A stretch of 64,000 nucleotides of DNA from Phycisphaerae bacterium (GTDB lineage: Bacteria > Planctomycetota > Phycisphaerae > UBA1845): the NCBI GenBank assembly GCA_029260135.1, contig JAJDDV010000053.1, positions 1-64,000 of the forward strand, read 5' to 3'. Both the position numbers and the translations under genes were made by a program. Of the stretch, positions 44,743 to 52,628 are shown one piece after another. Within the stretch, counting starts at the first letter, position 1; the number at the start of each line of letters is the position of its first letter. Below the pieces are notes generated by a model. The model made no database searches. It saw only the letters and a list, made by a program, of their open reading frames with translations, and was not told the DNA's origin.

Positions 44743-46206
44743 CTATCCCTTAATCACCCCCAACGGACGGAGCTTCGCGACGCGGCGGCTGATGCCGGCG
44801 TTGTGCAGAACGTCGACGACCTGGAGGACGTCTTTGTAGGCGTCGGGTTGTTCCTCTTCGAGTCCGGTTCGACCACGGGCTTTGGCGATCACGCCCCGAT
44901 CGAGAAGTTCCTGGTGGATCGAACGGCCTTTGCTCGCGCGGATGGCGGCGCCGCGCGACATGCGTCTTCCCGCGCCGTGGCAGCAGCTCCCGAACGTATG
45001 CTCCATGGCGCCGGGTTGGCCGACGAGGACGTAACTCGAGCGGCCCATGTCGCCCGGAACGAGCACGGGTTGTCCGATGCCCTTGTAGCGATCCGGTAGC
45101 TCCGCATGGCCCGGCGGAAAGGCGCGCGTCGCCCCTTTGCGGTGGATGCACAGCGAAGCGGACTTACCGTCGACGTCGTAGTCTTCCATCTTGGCGATGT
45201 TGTGGGCAACGTCGTAGACGAGCGTCATACCGAGTCGTTCGGCCGGCTGCTCGAAGACGTCGGCGAAGGCCTGGCGGGCGAGCTGCGTCATGATCTGGCG
45301 ATTGCACCAGGCGAAGTTGGCGGCGGCGGCCATCGCGCCGAGGTAGTGCTTTCCCTCCTTGGACTCGATCGGCGCGCAAACGAGCTGCCGATCGGGCAGG
45401 TCGATGCCGTATTTGCGCGGCGTGTCTTTGAGCGCCTTGAGCGCGTCGTCGCAGACTTGATAGCCCAGCCCGCGTGAGCCGGAATGGATCATGACGGTAA
45501 CGTAGCCCTCTTCGAGACCCATGGCCTGGGCGGCGCGGGCATCATCGATCTTCTCGACGACCTGCACTTCCATGAAGTGGTTGCCGCTACCGAGCGTTCC
45601 ACATTGGGAGGCGCCGCGCTCGAGCGCACGTTCCGAGACAAGGTCGGGGCGGGCGGTGTGGATCTTTCCCTTGGCTTCGGTGACGTCGACGTCGCTATCC
45701 CACCCGTGACCTTTGTTCACCACGTAGGGCGAACCCTCGGTCATCAAGCGCCGCAGTTCCTTCTTGTCGAACTTGACCTTTCCGCCGCGGCCGACGCCGC
45801 AGGGGACGGTATTGAAGAGGGTGTCGACGAGGCGACGCATGCGCGGCTTGGCGTCATTCAGCGTGATGTTGGTGCGCAGCAATCGCACACCGCAGTTGAT
45901 GTCGTATCCGACGCCGCCGGGGCTGATGACGCCACCCTTGCTCGGATCGGTAGCTGCGACGCCTCCGATGCAAAAGCCATAGCCCCAGTGGATGTCGGGC
46001 ATGGCCAATGAGTATTTCACGATGCCGGGAAGGGTAGCCACGTTGGCGACTTGCTCCGGCGAGCGGTCTTGCGTGATGGCCTGGATGAGCTTGTCGTCGG
46101 CGTAGATGAGGCCGTCGACGTTCATGCCTTGCTTGTAGGACTTTGGGATTCGCCAGCGCGTGGCGTCGAGGCGTTCGATCGGTCCGGTGTAGTTTTTCTT
46201 TTCCAT
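44743..46206 (-). CDS. rtcB: RNA-splicing ligase RtcB
   Basis: 487 residues. Metal and GMP site residues are in family blocks: MPDIHWGYGFCIGGVAATD, ISPGGVGYDINCGVRLLRTN (the metal Cys), CGTLGSGNHFMEVQVV, MIHSGSRGLGYQV, and the guanylylated His in CCHGAGRRMSRG near residue 405. It joins 2',3'-cyclic phosphate and 5'-OH RNA ends with GTP, in RNA repair or tRNA healing. 2 nt downstream of the archease gene, its activating partner. Confidence 0.97.
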   Translation of the reverse strand: MEKKNYTGPIERLDATRWRIPKSYKQGMNVDGLIYADDKLIQAITQDRSPEQVANVATLPGIVKYSLAMPDIHWGYGFCIGGVAATDPSKGGVISPGGVGYDINCGVRLLRTNITLNDAKPRMRRLVDTLFNTVPCGVGRGGKVKFDKKELRRLMTEGSPYVVNKGHGWDSDVDVTEAKGKIHTARPDLVSERALERGASQCGTLGSGNHFMEVQVVEKIDDARAAQAMGLEEGYVTVMIHSGSRGLGYQVCDDALKALKDTPRKYGIDLPDRQLVCAPIESKEGKHYLGAMAAAANFAWCNRQIMTQLARQAFADVFEQPAERLGMTLVYDVAHNIAKMEDYDVDGKSASLCIHRKGATRAFPPGHAELPDRYKGIGQPVLVPGDMGRSSYVLVGQPGAMEHTFGSCCHGAGRRMSRGAAIRASKGRSIHQELLDRGVIAKARGRTGLEEEQPDAYKDVLQVVDVLHNAGISRRVAKLRPLGVIKG

Positions 46207-46208
46207 GA

Positions 46209-46628
46209 TCAGATGTCCACGATGACAGTGGCTTCGACACCGCCGGGGATCGGGCGGATGTTGAGCTCGTGATAGGTTATCGCTTTGACCTCGCGACGGA
46301 AGTCGGTTTTGTCGGGATTCAGGTTGGCTGTTTGCGCGGACGCGATCAACGCGTGTTCGTCGAACTGAGTGACGTCTATAGCGGTGGCGATGCGCCCTTC
46401 GCTTTCGACGAGGTGGAGCAGCTCGGCGAGGAACTCGCGCAAGATGCCGGCGGCGTCGGTTCCGGTGAGGTTGAACGTGGCCGGGTCGGCGGGTTCACCG
46501 GGGACGAGTTCGCCGATGGCGGCGTAGAGCGCGCGGCCGGCAGGTTCGATCAGCGCGGGAAGTGTAGCGGCGCGGATGCGGAGGCCCATGTCCGCGGTGT
46601 GGTCGAAGTGTTCGAAGGACGGGTCCAT
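46209..46628 (-). CDS. Archease (RtcB activator)
   Basis: 139 residues from the ATG at 46628: FEHFDHTADMGLRIRAATLPALIEPAGRALYAAIG is the archease N-terminal block (HTADxGL with metal-binding Asp), and AITYHELNIRPIPGGVEATVIVDI the C-terminal one. An in-frame ATG at 46649 would add MTILITL; the longer frame to 47042 is spacer. Archease speeds RtcB guanylylation and lets it turn over; the tight archease-rtcB operon matches that. Confidence 0.94.
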   Translation of the reverse strand: MDPSFEHFDHTADMGLRIRAATLPALIEPAGRALYAAIGELVPGEPADPATFNLTGTDAAGILREFLAELLHLVESEGRIATAIDVTQFDEHALIASAQTANLNPDKTDFRREVKAITYHELNIRPIPGGVEATVIVDI

Positions 46629-46838
46629 GAGCGTTATTAGAATTGTCATGGGTTGTCGATGCAATGGGTGCGGGTCGCGGCACGCCCCGGCGGGGCTATA
46701 ATCCTTGGTAGATCGTGTCCGGTATGGACCGGCGCTCTTCGGCTTCGGACGGATCGCGAAGAAACGGCTTTCTTGGTGCTGATTCATTGGCGGCGATGAT
46801 GGGGCCGATCGACCTAATGCAACTCGAGTGAGCATGAC

Positions 46839-47114
46839 ATGCGAAGACTCAACCAAATCGTGACAATCGTGCTGGGTGTCGCGGCGCTGCTTGCGTGGGT
46901 CAAGTTTGTCCACATACATTACATCGACGGATGGGGTGGTCGGTCGGTCGATCTTGGGTCTGCGGCGGCTCTTTCGGCCATGGCGTGCGTGGGATGGGTC
47001 TTGGTGACGAGGGCACGGGCGAAGGGGGATGGCGAAACGCATTGCCGTAAGTGTAAGTACATACTCAAGGGGATTTCGGAACCGCGATGCCCGGAATGCG
47101 GCGAGCGAATCTGA
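46839..47114 (+). CDS. Short membrane protein with zinc-ribbon tail
   Basis: 91 residues. Two transmembrane segments (about 6-23 and 43-60) and the tail CRKCKYILKGISEPRCPECGERI, a four-cysteine zinc ribbon of the planctomycete type. It is the most reduced form of the family seen at 16540, 47745 and 48170. Function unknown. A GGCTTCAGCC palindrome lies just past its 3' end. Confidence 0.75.
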   Translation: MRRLNQIVTIVLGVAALLAWVKFVHIHYIDGWGGRSVDLGSAAALSAMACVGWVLVTRARAKGDGETHCRKCKYILKGISEPRCPECGERI

Positions 47115-47275
47115 ACGGTGGACAGCGTCGGTCGTGTGTCGAGTGTGGACCCTCTGTCACAAGCGAGCCGCGGGCTTCAGCCCGCGCGAACGGGCGGCGT
47201 CGTGGGCGCGACAGGCTGGTTCTGTTAAGCGCTGTTGGCATACGGATGACAGTGTCCGCGTAGGAGTACAAGAGA

Positions 47276-47584
47276 ATGCTGAAAGTGATCATCTGGATTG
47301 TGTTTTCGATCATCTCGTTGTTCCTGAGCCTGGGGTGCAATACGGACCCCGGCCAGCAAGTCTGTGGTGGGATTACGGGATTGCCCTGCAGCGAGGGGCA
47401 GTTCTGCAAGCTCGAGGTCGGGCAGTGCTGCTGCGATTTTCAGGGCGTCTGCACAGCCATCCCGGACACGTGCATCGAGCTGTTCGATCCGGTCTGTGGC
47501 TGCGACGGGCAGACGTACAGCAACGAATGCTTCGCCTGGGCGGCCGGTGTGAGCGTGGATGCGACCGGGCCGTGCGAGCCGTAG
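47276..47584 (+). CDS. Lipoprotein with Kazal-type protease-inhibitor domain
   Basis: 102 residues. The N-terminal helix ends in a lipobox-like SLGC (Cys21). A cysteine-rich segment (CGGITGLPCSEGQFCKLEVGQCCCDFQGVC) follows, then one Kazal domain: FDPVCGCDGQTYSNECFAWAAGVSVDATGPC, with the signature C-x-C-DGxTYxNxCxAxxAG. Kazal domains inhibit serine proteases by a substrate-like loop; the P1 position would lie just before DPVCG. Bacterial Kazal proteins are known but uncommon; a surface role against own or foreign proteases is plausible. Confidence 0.85.
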   Translation: MLKVIIWIVFSIISLFLSLGCNTDPGQQVCGGITGLPCSEGQFCKLEVGQCCCDFQGVCTAIPDTCIELFDPVCGCDGQTYSNECFAWAAGVSVDATGPCEP

Positions 47585-47607
47585 ACCGGGCTTCGCCTGA
47601 ATGGTGG

Positions 47608-47656
47608 GTGGCCCAGCTCGTTAGCGAAGCGCTGAGCTGGGGGAGTGATTCGTCAT
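47608..47656. repeat. REP of RAYT-2, copy 1
   Basis: Hairpin CCCAGCTC...GAGCTGGG (47612-47619 with 47634-47641), 14-nt loop GTTAGCGAAGCGCT, then the flank GGGAGTGATTCGTCAT. A half copy (ACCCAGCTCGTTTC) sits at 47697-47710. Confidence 0.88.
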
Positions 47657-47744
47657 GCTGAAAGCGCCGCAGACCGCCGCCGACATGGACGGGTGACCCA
47701 GCTCGTTTCACGGCGACGCCGGCCGGGAAGTCGGGAGAGACGGA

Positions 47745-48173
47745 ATGAAGGAACAGTCATCATCGCGAGTTGGTCCGTTCGCGCGGTCGTGGCCTGAACT
47801 CGCTCGGGTTGACGCATCCGACCGCAGAAAGTTGTACCGAGCGGCGTTTCGTCCAGTACTGCGGAGCTGGCGGTATTGGGGCATCGCGCTCGCGTTGCAG
47901 GCGGTCGCGCAGGTCGCTTTTCGAATGGCCGGTGCGGAACTCGCCTATTGGCTGCCGGATTATGCCAGGGAGATTCGGTTCCTGGCACCCGCCGTGGGCG
48001 CGGGCATCGCGGGTGGCGTAACGGTGTGGTTGGTCCAACAGCGCATCAAACACAACCTGCGTCTACTACTCAACAAGCGAGGCCTGCCGACCTGCGTTCC
48101 GTGTGGCTATGACCTCACCGGCAACGTCTCCGGCGCGTGTCCGGAATGCGGAACGACGATCGAGCAGCCATGA
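47745..48173 (+). CDS. Membrane protein with zinc-ribbon tail, array member 1
   Basis: 142 residues: a soluble N-terminal 40 residues, two transmembrane segments (about 45-65 and 75-100), and the tail CVPCGYDLTGNVSGACPECGTTIEQP. First complete gene of the tandem array; its stop overlaps the next start as ATGA (48170-48173). No function known for the family. Confidence 0.75.
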   Translation: MKEQSSSRVGPFARSWPELARVDASDRRKLYRAAFRPVLRSWRYWGIALALQAVAQVAFRMAGAELAYWLPDYAREIRFLAPAVGAGIAGGVTVWLVQQRIKHNLRLLLNKRGLPTCVPCGYDLTGNVSGACPECGTTIEQP

Positions 48174-48631
48174 TCCGCAAGACGATCATCGTCGTGTTCT
48201 TGCTCGCATGGGCGGGGACGTGTCTGGCATGGCTCTTTCGGCCGGACAGTCTGGCGCTGGTACCCATGCAGAAGACTCAGGCCGGTCGACTGGAGAGTCA
48301 TTGTGTGGTGTTCCTGGACTCGGGCGGACTCGTCATCGACTACGGCCCCTACACGTGGCGAACGCCTCCGAGGAAGTACTTCTCTCAAGTTGTCGCGGGG
48401 TTCAGCTTCGCGCATCATACAACGGCTACCCAGGAATACAGATCGTTTAGGACTCCCTACTGGGCGCTGTTTGTGCTCTTCATCGCCTACCCTGCTACCG
48501 CCTTCATCCGTGGCCCGTTGCGGCGGTATCGACGTCGCCGAAAGGGCCTCTGCGTCAAATGCGCGTATGATCTGACAGGTAACGTGAGCGGAGTTTGTTC
48601 GGAGTGTGGGGCGAAGATTGAGAAACCATGA
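48170..48631 (+). CDS. Membrane protein with zinc-ribbon tail, array member 2
   Basis: 153 residues from the overlapping ATG: signal/anchor MIRKTIIVVFLLAWAGTCLAW, an extracytoplasmic stretch, a second helix (WALFVLFIAYPATAFI), a basic RRYRRRRKGLC linker and the zinc ribbon CVKCAYDLTGNVSGVCSECGAKIEKP. The stop again overlaps an ATG (48628-48631) that begins a copy cut short by a REP. The N-terminal sequence MIRKTII recurs at 48628, 51113 and 51254, marking duplicates. Confidence 0.78.
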   Translation: MIRKTIIVVFLLAWAGTCLAWLFRPDSLALVPMQKTQAGRLESHCVVFLDSGGLVIDYGPYTWRTPPRKYFSQVVAGFSFAHHTTATQEYRSFRTPYWALFVLFIAYPATAFIRGPLRRYRRRRKGLCVKCAYDLTGNVSGVCSECGAKIEKP

Positions 48632-48684
48632 TCCGCAAGACGATCATCGTGCCCGGGTGGCCCAGCTCGTTAGCGAAGCGCTGA
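48628..48684 (+). pseudogene. Array member 3, truncated by a REP after codon 8
   Basis: MIRKTIIV matches member 2 exactly, then the frame enters the REP at about 48655 and stops (…PGWPSSLAKR). The rest of the gene is missing. Confidence 0.75.
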
Positions 48685-48704
48685 GCTGGGGGAGTGATTC
48701 GTCA
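48657..48704. repeat. REP of RAYT-2, copy 2
   Basis: Same hairpin and flank as copy 1 (GTGGCCCAGCTCG...GGGAGTGATTCGTCAT), lying within the truncated array member and 60 nt upstream of the transposase gene. Confidence 0.88.
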
Positions 48705-48762
48705 TATTTAGAGCGTCGCGTGGCGCCGTGGACACGCAGTAGCGATTCCCTACGATACGCTC

Positions 48763-49344
48763 ATGCCCTCGCGACTGCGCCGTTATGACGTACCGGGACA
48801 CTCACACTTCTGGACGGTCTCATGCTACCGTCGTCTCACGTTCTTCTGGCACGACGACATGAAGCGCGTCGTTGTCGATGGACTTCGTCGTCTACAGGAG
48901 CGCTACGGTCTCTGCATCATCGCGTACGTCGTCATGCCGGAGCATCTGCACCTTATCGTGTATCCGCACGCAAAGGGCGATGATCGCCCCATTCCCATTT
49001 CACACGTATGGGAATCGTTCAAGAAGTACATCGGGTACCACGGCAAAGCGTGCCTGCGGCGTCTCTGGCGAGAGCGTGGAGAGCTCTGGTCACCGCCTTT
49101 GAATGCATGGGCACGCGGCGGGCCGGAGAAGCGGATCATCATGGAAACGCGGGGCTACGACTTCAACATCGATCGGGAGACGACGCTTCTCGAAAAGATC
49201 GACTATAGTCACAAGAACCCGATCACGCGCGGGCTGGTCGATCGGGCGGACGATTGGCGCTGGAGCAGCTATCGTTACTATGAGCTTGATGACTCGTCGG
49301 TGTTGAGGATGGACTGGGATGGCGGCTGGCCAATCGTATGGTGA
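48763..49344 (+). CDS. REP-associated tyrosine transposase (RAYT) 2
   Basis: 193 residues. HUH motif in VMPEHLHLIVYP (residues 57-68), N-terminal YDVPGHSHFWTVSCYRRLTFF, and the tail block LLEKIDYSHKNPITRGLVDRADDWRWSSYRYY with the candidate catalytic Tyr. It differs from RAYT-1 in HUH context and length. REP copies lie on both sides: copy 2 upstream in direct and copies 3 and 4 downstream in inverted orientation, so it is the likely source of the REP family spread over 47.6-51.2 kb. Confidence 0.92.
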   Translation: MPSRLRRYDVPGHSHFWTVSCYRRLTFFWHDDMKRVVVDGLRRLQERYGLCIIAYVVMPEHLHLIVYPHAKGDDRPIPISHVWESFKKYIGYHGKACLRRLWRERGELWSPPLNAWARGGPEKRIIMETRGYDFNIDRETTLLEKIDYSHKNPITRGLVDRADDWRWSSYRYYELDDSSVLRMDWDGGWPIVW

Positions 49345-49432
49345 TGCGGCGGGATCAATCATTCCCCCAGCTCACCGCTTCGCTAACGAGCTGGGCCACC
49401 CGGCCAATCGTATGGTGATGCGGCGGGATCAG
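49329..49432. repeat. 73-nt tandem duplication spanning the RAYT-2 end and a REP
   Basis: CCAATCGTATGGTGATGCGG plus CGGGATCA occurs at about 49330 (covering the RAYT stop codon) and again at about 49403, with REP copy 3 between. The unit was duplicated together with the REP or by its insertion. Confidence 0.8.
49358..49400. repeat. REP of RAYT-2, copy 3 (inverted)
   Basis: ATTCCCCCAGCTCACCGCTTCG...CGAGCTGGGCCACC, opposite in orientation to copies 1 and 2. One base change in the loop. Confidence 0.87.
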
Positions 49433-49492
49433 CCGTCGTCGCGTTGCGGATATGCGCGCGTGTCGCACCGAATGGAATACGCGTCGCCAACA

Positions 49493-49535
49493 ATCATTCC
49501 CCCAGCTCAGCGCTCCGCTAACGAGCTGGGCCACC
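49493..49535. repeat. REP of RAYT-2, copy 4 (inverted)
   Basis: ATTCCCCCAGCTCAGCGCTC...ACGAGCTGGGCCACC. Lies 30 nt before the end of the convergent PQQ-propeller gene. Confidence 0.87.
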
Positions 49536-49565
49536 CATCCGATGGCGCTTGCACTGCACCCGTGG

Positions 49566-50921
49566 TCACTTCGGAGTCTTCCGTATTGTGTCCGACTCCA
49601 GCTCGGCGCGCAGACAGTACAGAAACCGCTCACCCCGAAGAAACAGATCGCTACCCACGATCGCCGGCGAGGCCGAGAACGAGTCATCGAGACGATTCAT
49701 CGAGAGCACCTCGAGCCGAGGCCCTTGCTTCACCACAGCCGTGAGTCCGTTGCGATCCACGATGTAGATCCGCCCAGCCGCGCCCGCGAGTGATGCGTAC
49801 ACATTGCCGATGCCGCCAAGGCGCTGGGGGCCGAACAGGACCTCGCCGCTGCGAGCATCGACGCACGTCAGATGGCCCTGGTAATGCCGCAGAAAACAAA
49901 GCACGCTGTCGTACAGCACCGGTGACGGAACGTAGGGCGTGTGCCGACTCCGCGTCCAAACAACCGCATCCGTCCCGGTAATGTCACCTCGGGAACCGGC
50001 CAGCCGAATCGCGAGCATGGCCTGCGTGTCGTAGCTGTTGGCTACATAAACCACCCCGTTTGCAGCGACAGGCGTCGCAACGACATTGCCCGACAGCCCC
50101 CCGCACTCCCAGATGACCTTTCCGCTTTCCAGATCGTAGCCGCGGACACGATTCGTAGCGCTCACGATGACCTGCGGCTCTCCGTCAACCTCGACGATCA
50201 GCGGCGACGACCACGACGTAGGTTCATTTCGGTCTACGCGCCATTTCGTTGCCCCACTCCGCTTGTCCAACGCGGCGAGAAACGAGTCGTCTTCGTGGTC
50301 CCAGTTGAGCACAATCGTATCGCCATAGAGGGCGGGAGAGCTACCTTCGCCGTGACCGTGCTTCGTGTGCATGTCGCCGAGATCGACCTGCCACATCAAT
50401 TCGCCGGTCATGGAAAGCCCATACAGGCCGCGGGACCCGAACGATGCGATGACATGTTCGCCGTCGGTCACCGGTGAGGCCGGCGCCCAGCTACCCGTCT
50501 CATGCATCCCCTCATGGGGGCGATCCGTCAGCATCTTCCGTTCCCAGACCGTCGCTCCGTTGCCTCTATCCAGCGCGAGAACGATAAACTCGATCTTGTG
50601 GGTGGGACCTACGTTGTCGTGGGCTCCGGGACGGTGAGAATGTGTCACGGCTATGGCATCACCGAGCGGCCTTGCCGTGGTCAGGAACACGCGATCGCCC
50701 CAGATGACAGGGGTGGCATGTCCCACGCCGGCGATCGGAACCTTCCATCGCACGTTCTTGGTTTCGTTCCAACGCAGAGGCGGGTCTCCGCGAGGGGCAA
50801 CGCCGGTTCCCAGTGGGCCCCGCCACTGCCCCCAATGGTCGAGGGGGTCAAGCCCGCTCTGTGCAACGGAACTGGTGGCCGACAGAAAGAAGATCGTGAT
50901 ACCAAGCAAGAATCGAATCAT
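49566..50921 (-). CDS. Secreted PQQ-like beta-propeller protein
   Basis: 451 residues. Signal peptide MIRFLLGITIFFLSATSSVAQ, then the opening WGQWRGPLGTGVAP common in planctomycete PQQ-repeat proteins, and about seven blades with GSSPALYGDTIVLN, LDKRSGATKWRV, GYDLESGKVIWECGG and VDARSGEVLFGP motifs. The fold is that of quinoprotein dehydrogenases and BamB, but it lacks a dehydrogenase disulfide/Ca site I could recognise, so it is more likely a structural or binding protein. GGAGGTGC 10 nt upstream fixes the start at 50921. Confidence 0.88.
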   Translation of the reverse strand: MIRFLLGITIFFLSATSSVAQSGLDPLDHWGQWRGPLGTGVAPRGDPPLRWNETKNVRWKVPIAGVGHATPVIWGDRVFLTTARPLGDAIAVTHSHRPGAHDNVGPTHKIEFIVLALDRGNGATVWERKMLTDRPHEGMHETGSWAPASPVTDGEHVIASFGSRGLYGLSMTGELMWQVDLGDMHTKHGHGEGSSPALYGDTIVLNWDHEDDSFLAALDKRSGATKWRVDRNEPTSWSSPLIVEVDGEPQVIVSATNRVRGYDLESGKVIWECGGLSGNVVATPVAANGVVYVANSYDTQAMLAIRLAGSRGDITGTDAVVWTRSRHTPYVPSPVLYDSVLCFLRHYQGHLTCVDARSGEVLFGPQRLGGIGNVYASLAGAAGRIYIVDRNGLTAVVKQGPRLEVLSMNRLDDSFSASPAIVGSDLFLRGERFLYCLRAELESDTIRKTPK

Positions 50922-51028
50922 CGTAAAGCACCTCCGGCACGGGTATAATACCCTGAGTTGTGCGCTGCGACAGGGTGGAAGTGCAACTTCCGTGTCACGT
51001 TCGACAGACGCTGAAGGAGCCCGCCGGG

Positions 51029-51073
51029 GTGGCCCAGCTCGTTAGCGAAGCGCTGAGCTGGGGGAGCGATTCG
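51029..51073. repeat. REP of RAYT-2, copy 5
   Basis: GTGGCCCAGCTCGTTAGCGA...GGGGGAGCGATTCG; direct orientation, with GCGATT in place of GTGATT in the flank, shared with copy 6. Confidence 0.87.
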
Positions 51074-51112
51074 GCAGTTCGATATGGCGCTCGATGCGGA
51101 TGGAGTGACGGT

Positions 51113-51257
51113 GTGATCCGCAAGACGATCATCGTGGTGTTGACGGTGGCGGCGACGGGTGGCCCAGCTCGTTAGCGAAGCGCTGAGCTGGGGGAGCGAT
51201 TCGCCGCGCCGAAAGGGCGTCTGCCCTGAGTGCGGGGCGAAGACCGAGAAACCATGA
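51113..51257 (+). pseudogene. Array member interrupted by REP: start and tail on either side
   Basis: GTG at 51113 begins VIRKTIIVVLTVAAT, then a REP (51159-51203) stops the frame. Right after the REP, 51204-51257 encodes RRKGVCPECGAKTEKP and a stop, i.e. the end of the same kind of gene with most of the body and half of the ribbon lost. Compare RRKGLC...CSECGAKIEKP of member 2. Confidence 0.75.
51159..51203. repeat. REP of RAYT-2, copy 6
   Basis: Identical to copy 5 over the hairpin and GCGATTCG flank; only about 85 nt separate the two. It splits an array gene. Confidence 0.87.
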
Positions 51258-51421
51258 TCCGCAAGACGATCATCGCGGTGTTGACGGCGATGGGAGCGTC
51301 CGTGCCGGGATCAGCTTCTGGATACCGCCGTTCGGCCAGCGGATATGCGGAAGGAGCATGTCGAGCTTTCGAATGTTGGCTTGGTGTGTGGTGGTATCCG
51401 GGTGGTCACGTCGCCAAGTAG
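51254..51421 (+). pseudogene. Array member, truncated after the N-terminal segment
   Basis: MIRKTIIAVLTAMGASVPG starts at an ATGA overlap (51254-51257) with the preceding tail. The remaining 36 residues do not match the family and there is no zinc ribbon. It runs antisense into the hypothetical gene 51270-51767. Confidence 0.6.
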
Positions 51422-51767
51422 CGACTCGGAAATTGACATTGTCTCGGACCGCCTGCATCATCGATTCCCACCAGAACGGCAGCGTGGCGATCGCCCGATC
51501 GCGGGCCGTCCTGTCGCCCTGGGCTGCCCGGAGCAGCGTGGTGCGGCATTCGTCGTCGAGGCGATCGAGCGACTCCAGAACGGTCCGCGGTTCCCCGTCA
51601 GCGACCTGGTCTGCACGTGCGATCATCCGTTCAATCGTACGTCCATCGATTGTCGAAAGTAAGTAAAATCGAGTAAGGAAGTTGGATAGGCAAATGACGT
51701 AGTCTTGTACGGTGGATGAGGCGTGGTCTGCCCGTACGGGTGAACCTGTGAATTTGTGGGTCGACAC
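51270..51767 (-). CDS. Hypothetical protein
   Basis: Up to 165 residues; the part from IERMIARADQVADGEPRTVLESLDRLDDECRTTLLRAAQGD on looks like a real helical protein, ending LDMLLPHIRWPNGG. The N-terminal 40 residues may not be translated, and other starts are possible. No family recognised. It overlaps a degraded array gene on the other strand and is divergent from the acetyltransferase gene. Confidence 0.45.
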   Translation of the reverse strand: MSTHKFTGSPVRADHASSTVQDYVICLSNFLTRFYLLSTIDGRTIERMIARADQVADGEPRTVLESLDRLDDECRTTLLRAAQGDRTARDRAIATLPFWWESMMQAVRDNVNFRVATWRRDHPDTTTHQANIRKLDMLLPHIRWPNGGIQKLIPARTLPSPSTPR

Positions 51768-51773
51768 GGCGTC

Positions 51774-52628
51774 ATGGCGAATTCGAAACCGCTGCTCTCT
51801 GCCGATCTTCTCGAGCGCGTGCTCGCCAAGCTGGGGTTGACCGATCGACCCGCGCTAGACCTGGCCGGCCTCAACGCGGTTTACGCCGCGTGGAGCACAA
51901 GCGTACCGTTCGACAACATCCAAAAGCGGATCTGGTTTGCGGGTGACCGATCGAAGCCGGTCACGGGCAGCGATCCTGTTGCGTTCTTCGAGAACTGGCT
52001 GCGCGATGGAACGGGCGGAACGTGCTGGCCGACGAGCGGCGCGACGGCCACGCTGCTCGACACGCTGGGCTTCGACACCCGCCGCATCGCGGGGGCGATG
52101 ATCGAGACGAGCGAAGTCGGTCAGCCGGCGGGACACGGCTCGGTCATCGTCACGATAGACGACGCGCAGTTCCTGGTCGACGCGAGCATGTCGGCGTTTG
52201 AGGTCTTGCCGCTGGTCGCCGGCGAACAGACTGCGGCAGGGGCGGGGATTCACGCCATCGCAGCGAACCCGGTCGATGGCGGTTTCGAGGTCGGGTGGTA
52301 TCCGGGACACCTGCGCGATCGGCTGGCGCGGTTTCGCACCGATGCCGCGTATGACCCGGTGGATCACGCCTTCTTCCTGGAGGGTTATGCCAAGTCTATT
52401 GCGAGCGGACCATTCAACGACGCACTCTACATTTGCCGGCGCTATCGCGAGTCGATCATCACGGTACGGAGTGGACAGAAGTTCGTCACCGCCGTCGACG
52501 GCCGTGTGAGCGTCAGCGCGTTGAGCGACGGCGACCGAAAGGGGCTGCTCGTCGCCGAGCTGGGATACGGCGAGGACATTGTGGCTCGGATACCGGCGGA
52601 TGCGCCGGAAGGCCCTGCGGACGCATGA
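51774..52628 (+). CDS. Arylamine N-acetyltransferase-like protein
   Basis: 284 residues from the ATG at 51774. The NAT catalytic triad can be read as Cys84 (DGTGGTCWPTSGA), His121 (GHGSVIV) and Asp136 (FLVDAS); spacings of 37 and 15 match those of known NATs (38 and 15). The usual RGGxCxExN around the cysteine is altered to GTGGTCWPTSG. NATs transfer acetyl groups from acetyl-CoA to arylamines or act in amide synthesis on secondary metabolites. Substrate uncertain; it stands alone. Confidence 0.75.
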   Translation: MANSKPLLSADLLERVLAKLGLTDRPALDLAGLNAVYAAWSTSVPFDNIQKRIWFAGDRSKPVTGSDPVAFFENWLRDGTGGTCWPTSGATATLLDTLGFDTRRIAGAMIETSEVGQPAGHGSVIVTIDDAQFLVDASMSAFEVLPLVAGEQTAAGAGIHAIAANPVDGGFEVGWYPGHLRDRLARFRTDAAYDPVDHAFFLEGYAKSIASGPFNDALYICRRYRESIITVRSGQKFVTAVDGRVSVSALSDGDRKGLLVAELGYGEDIVARIPADAPEGPADA

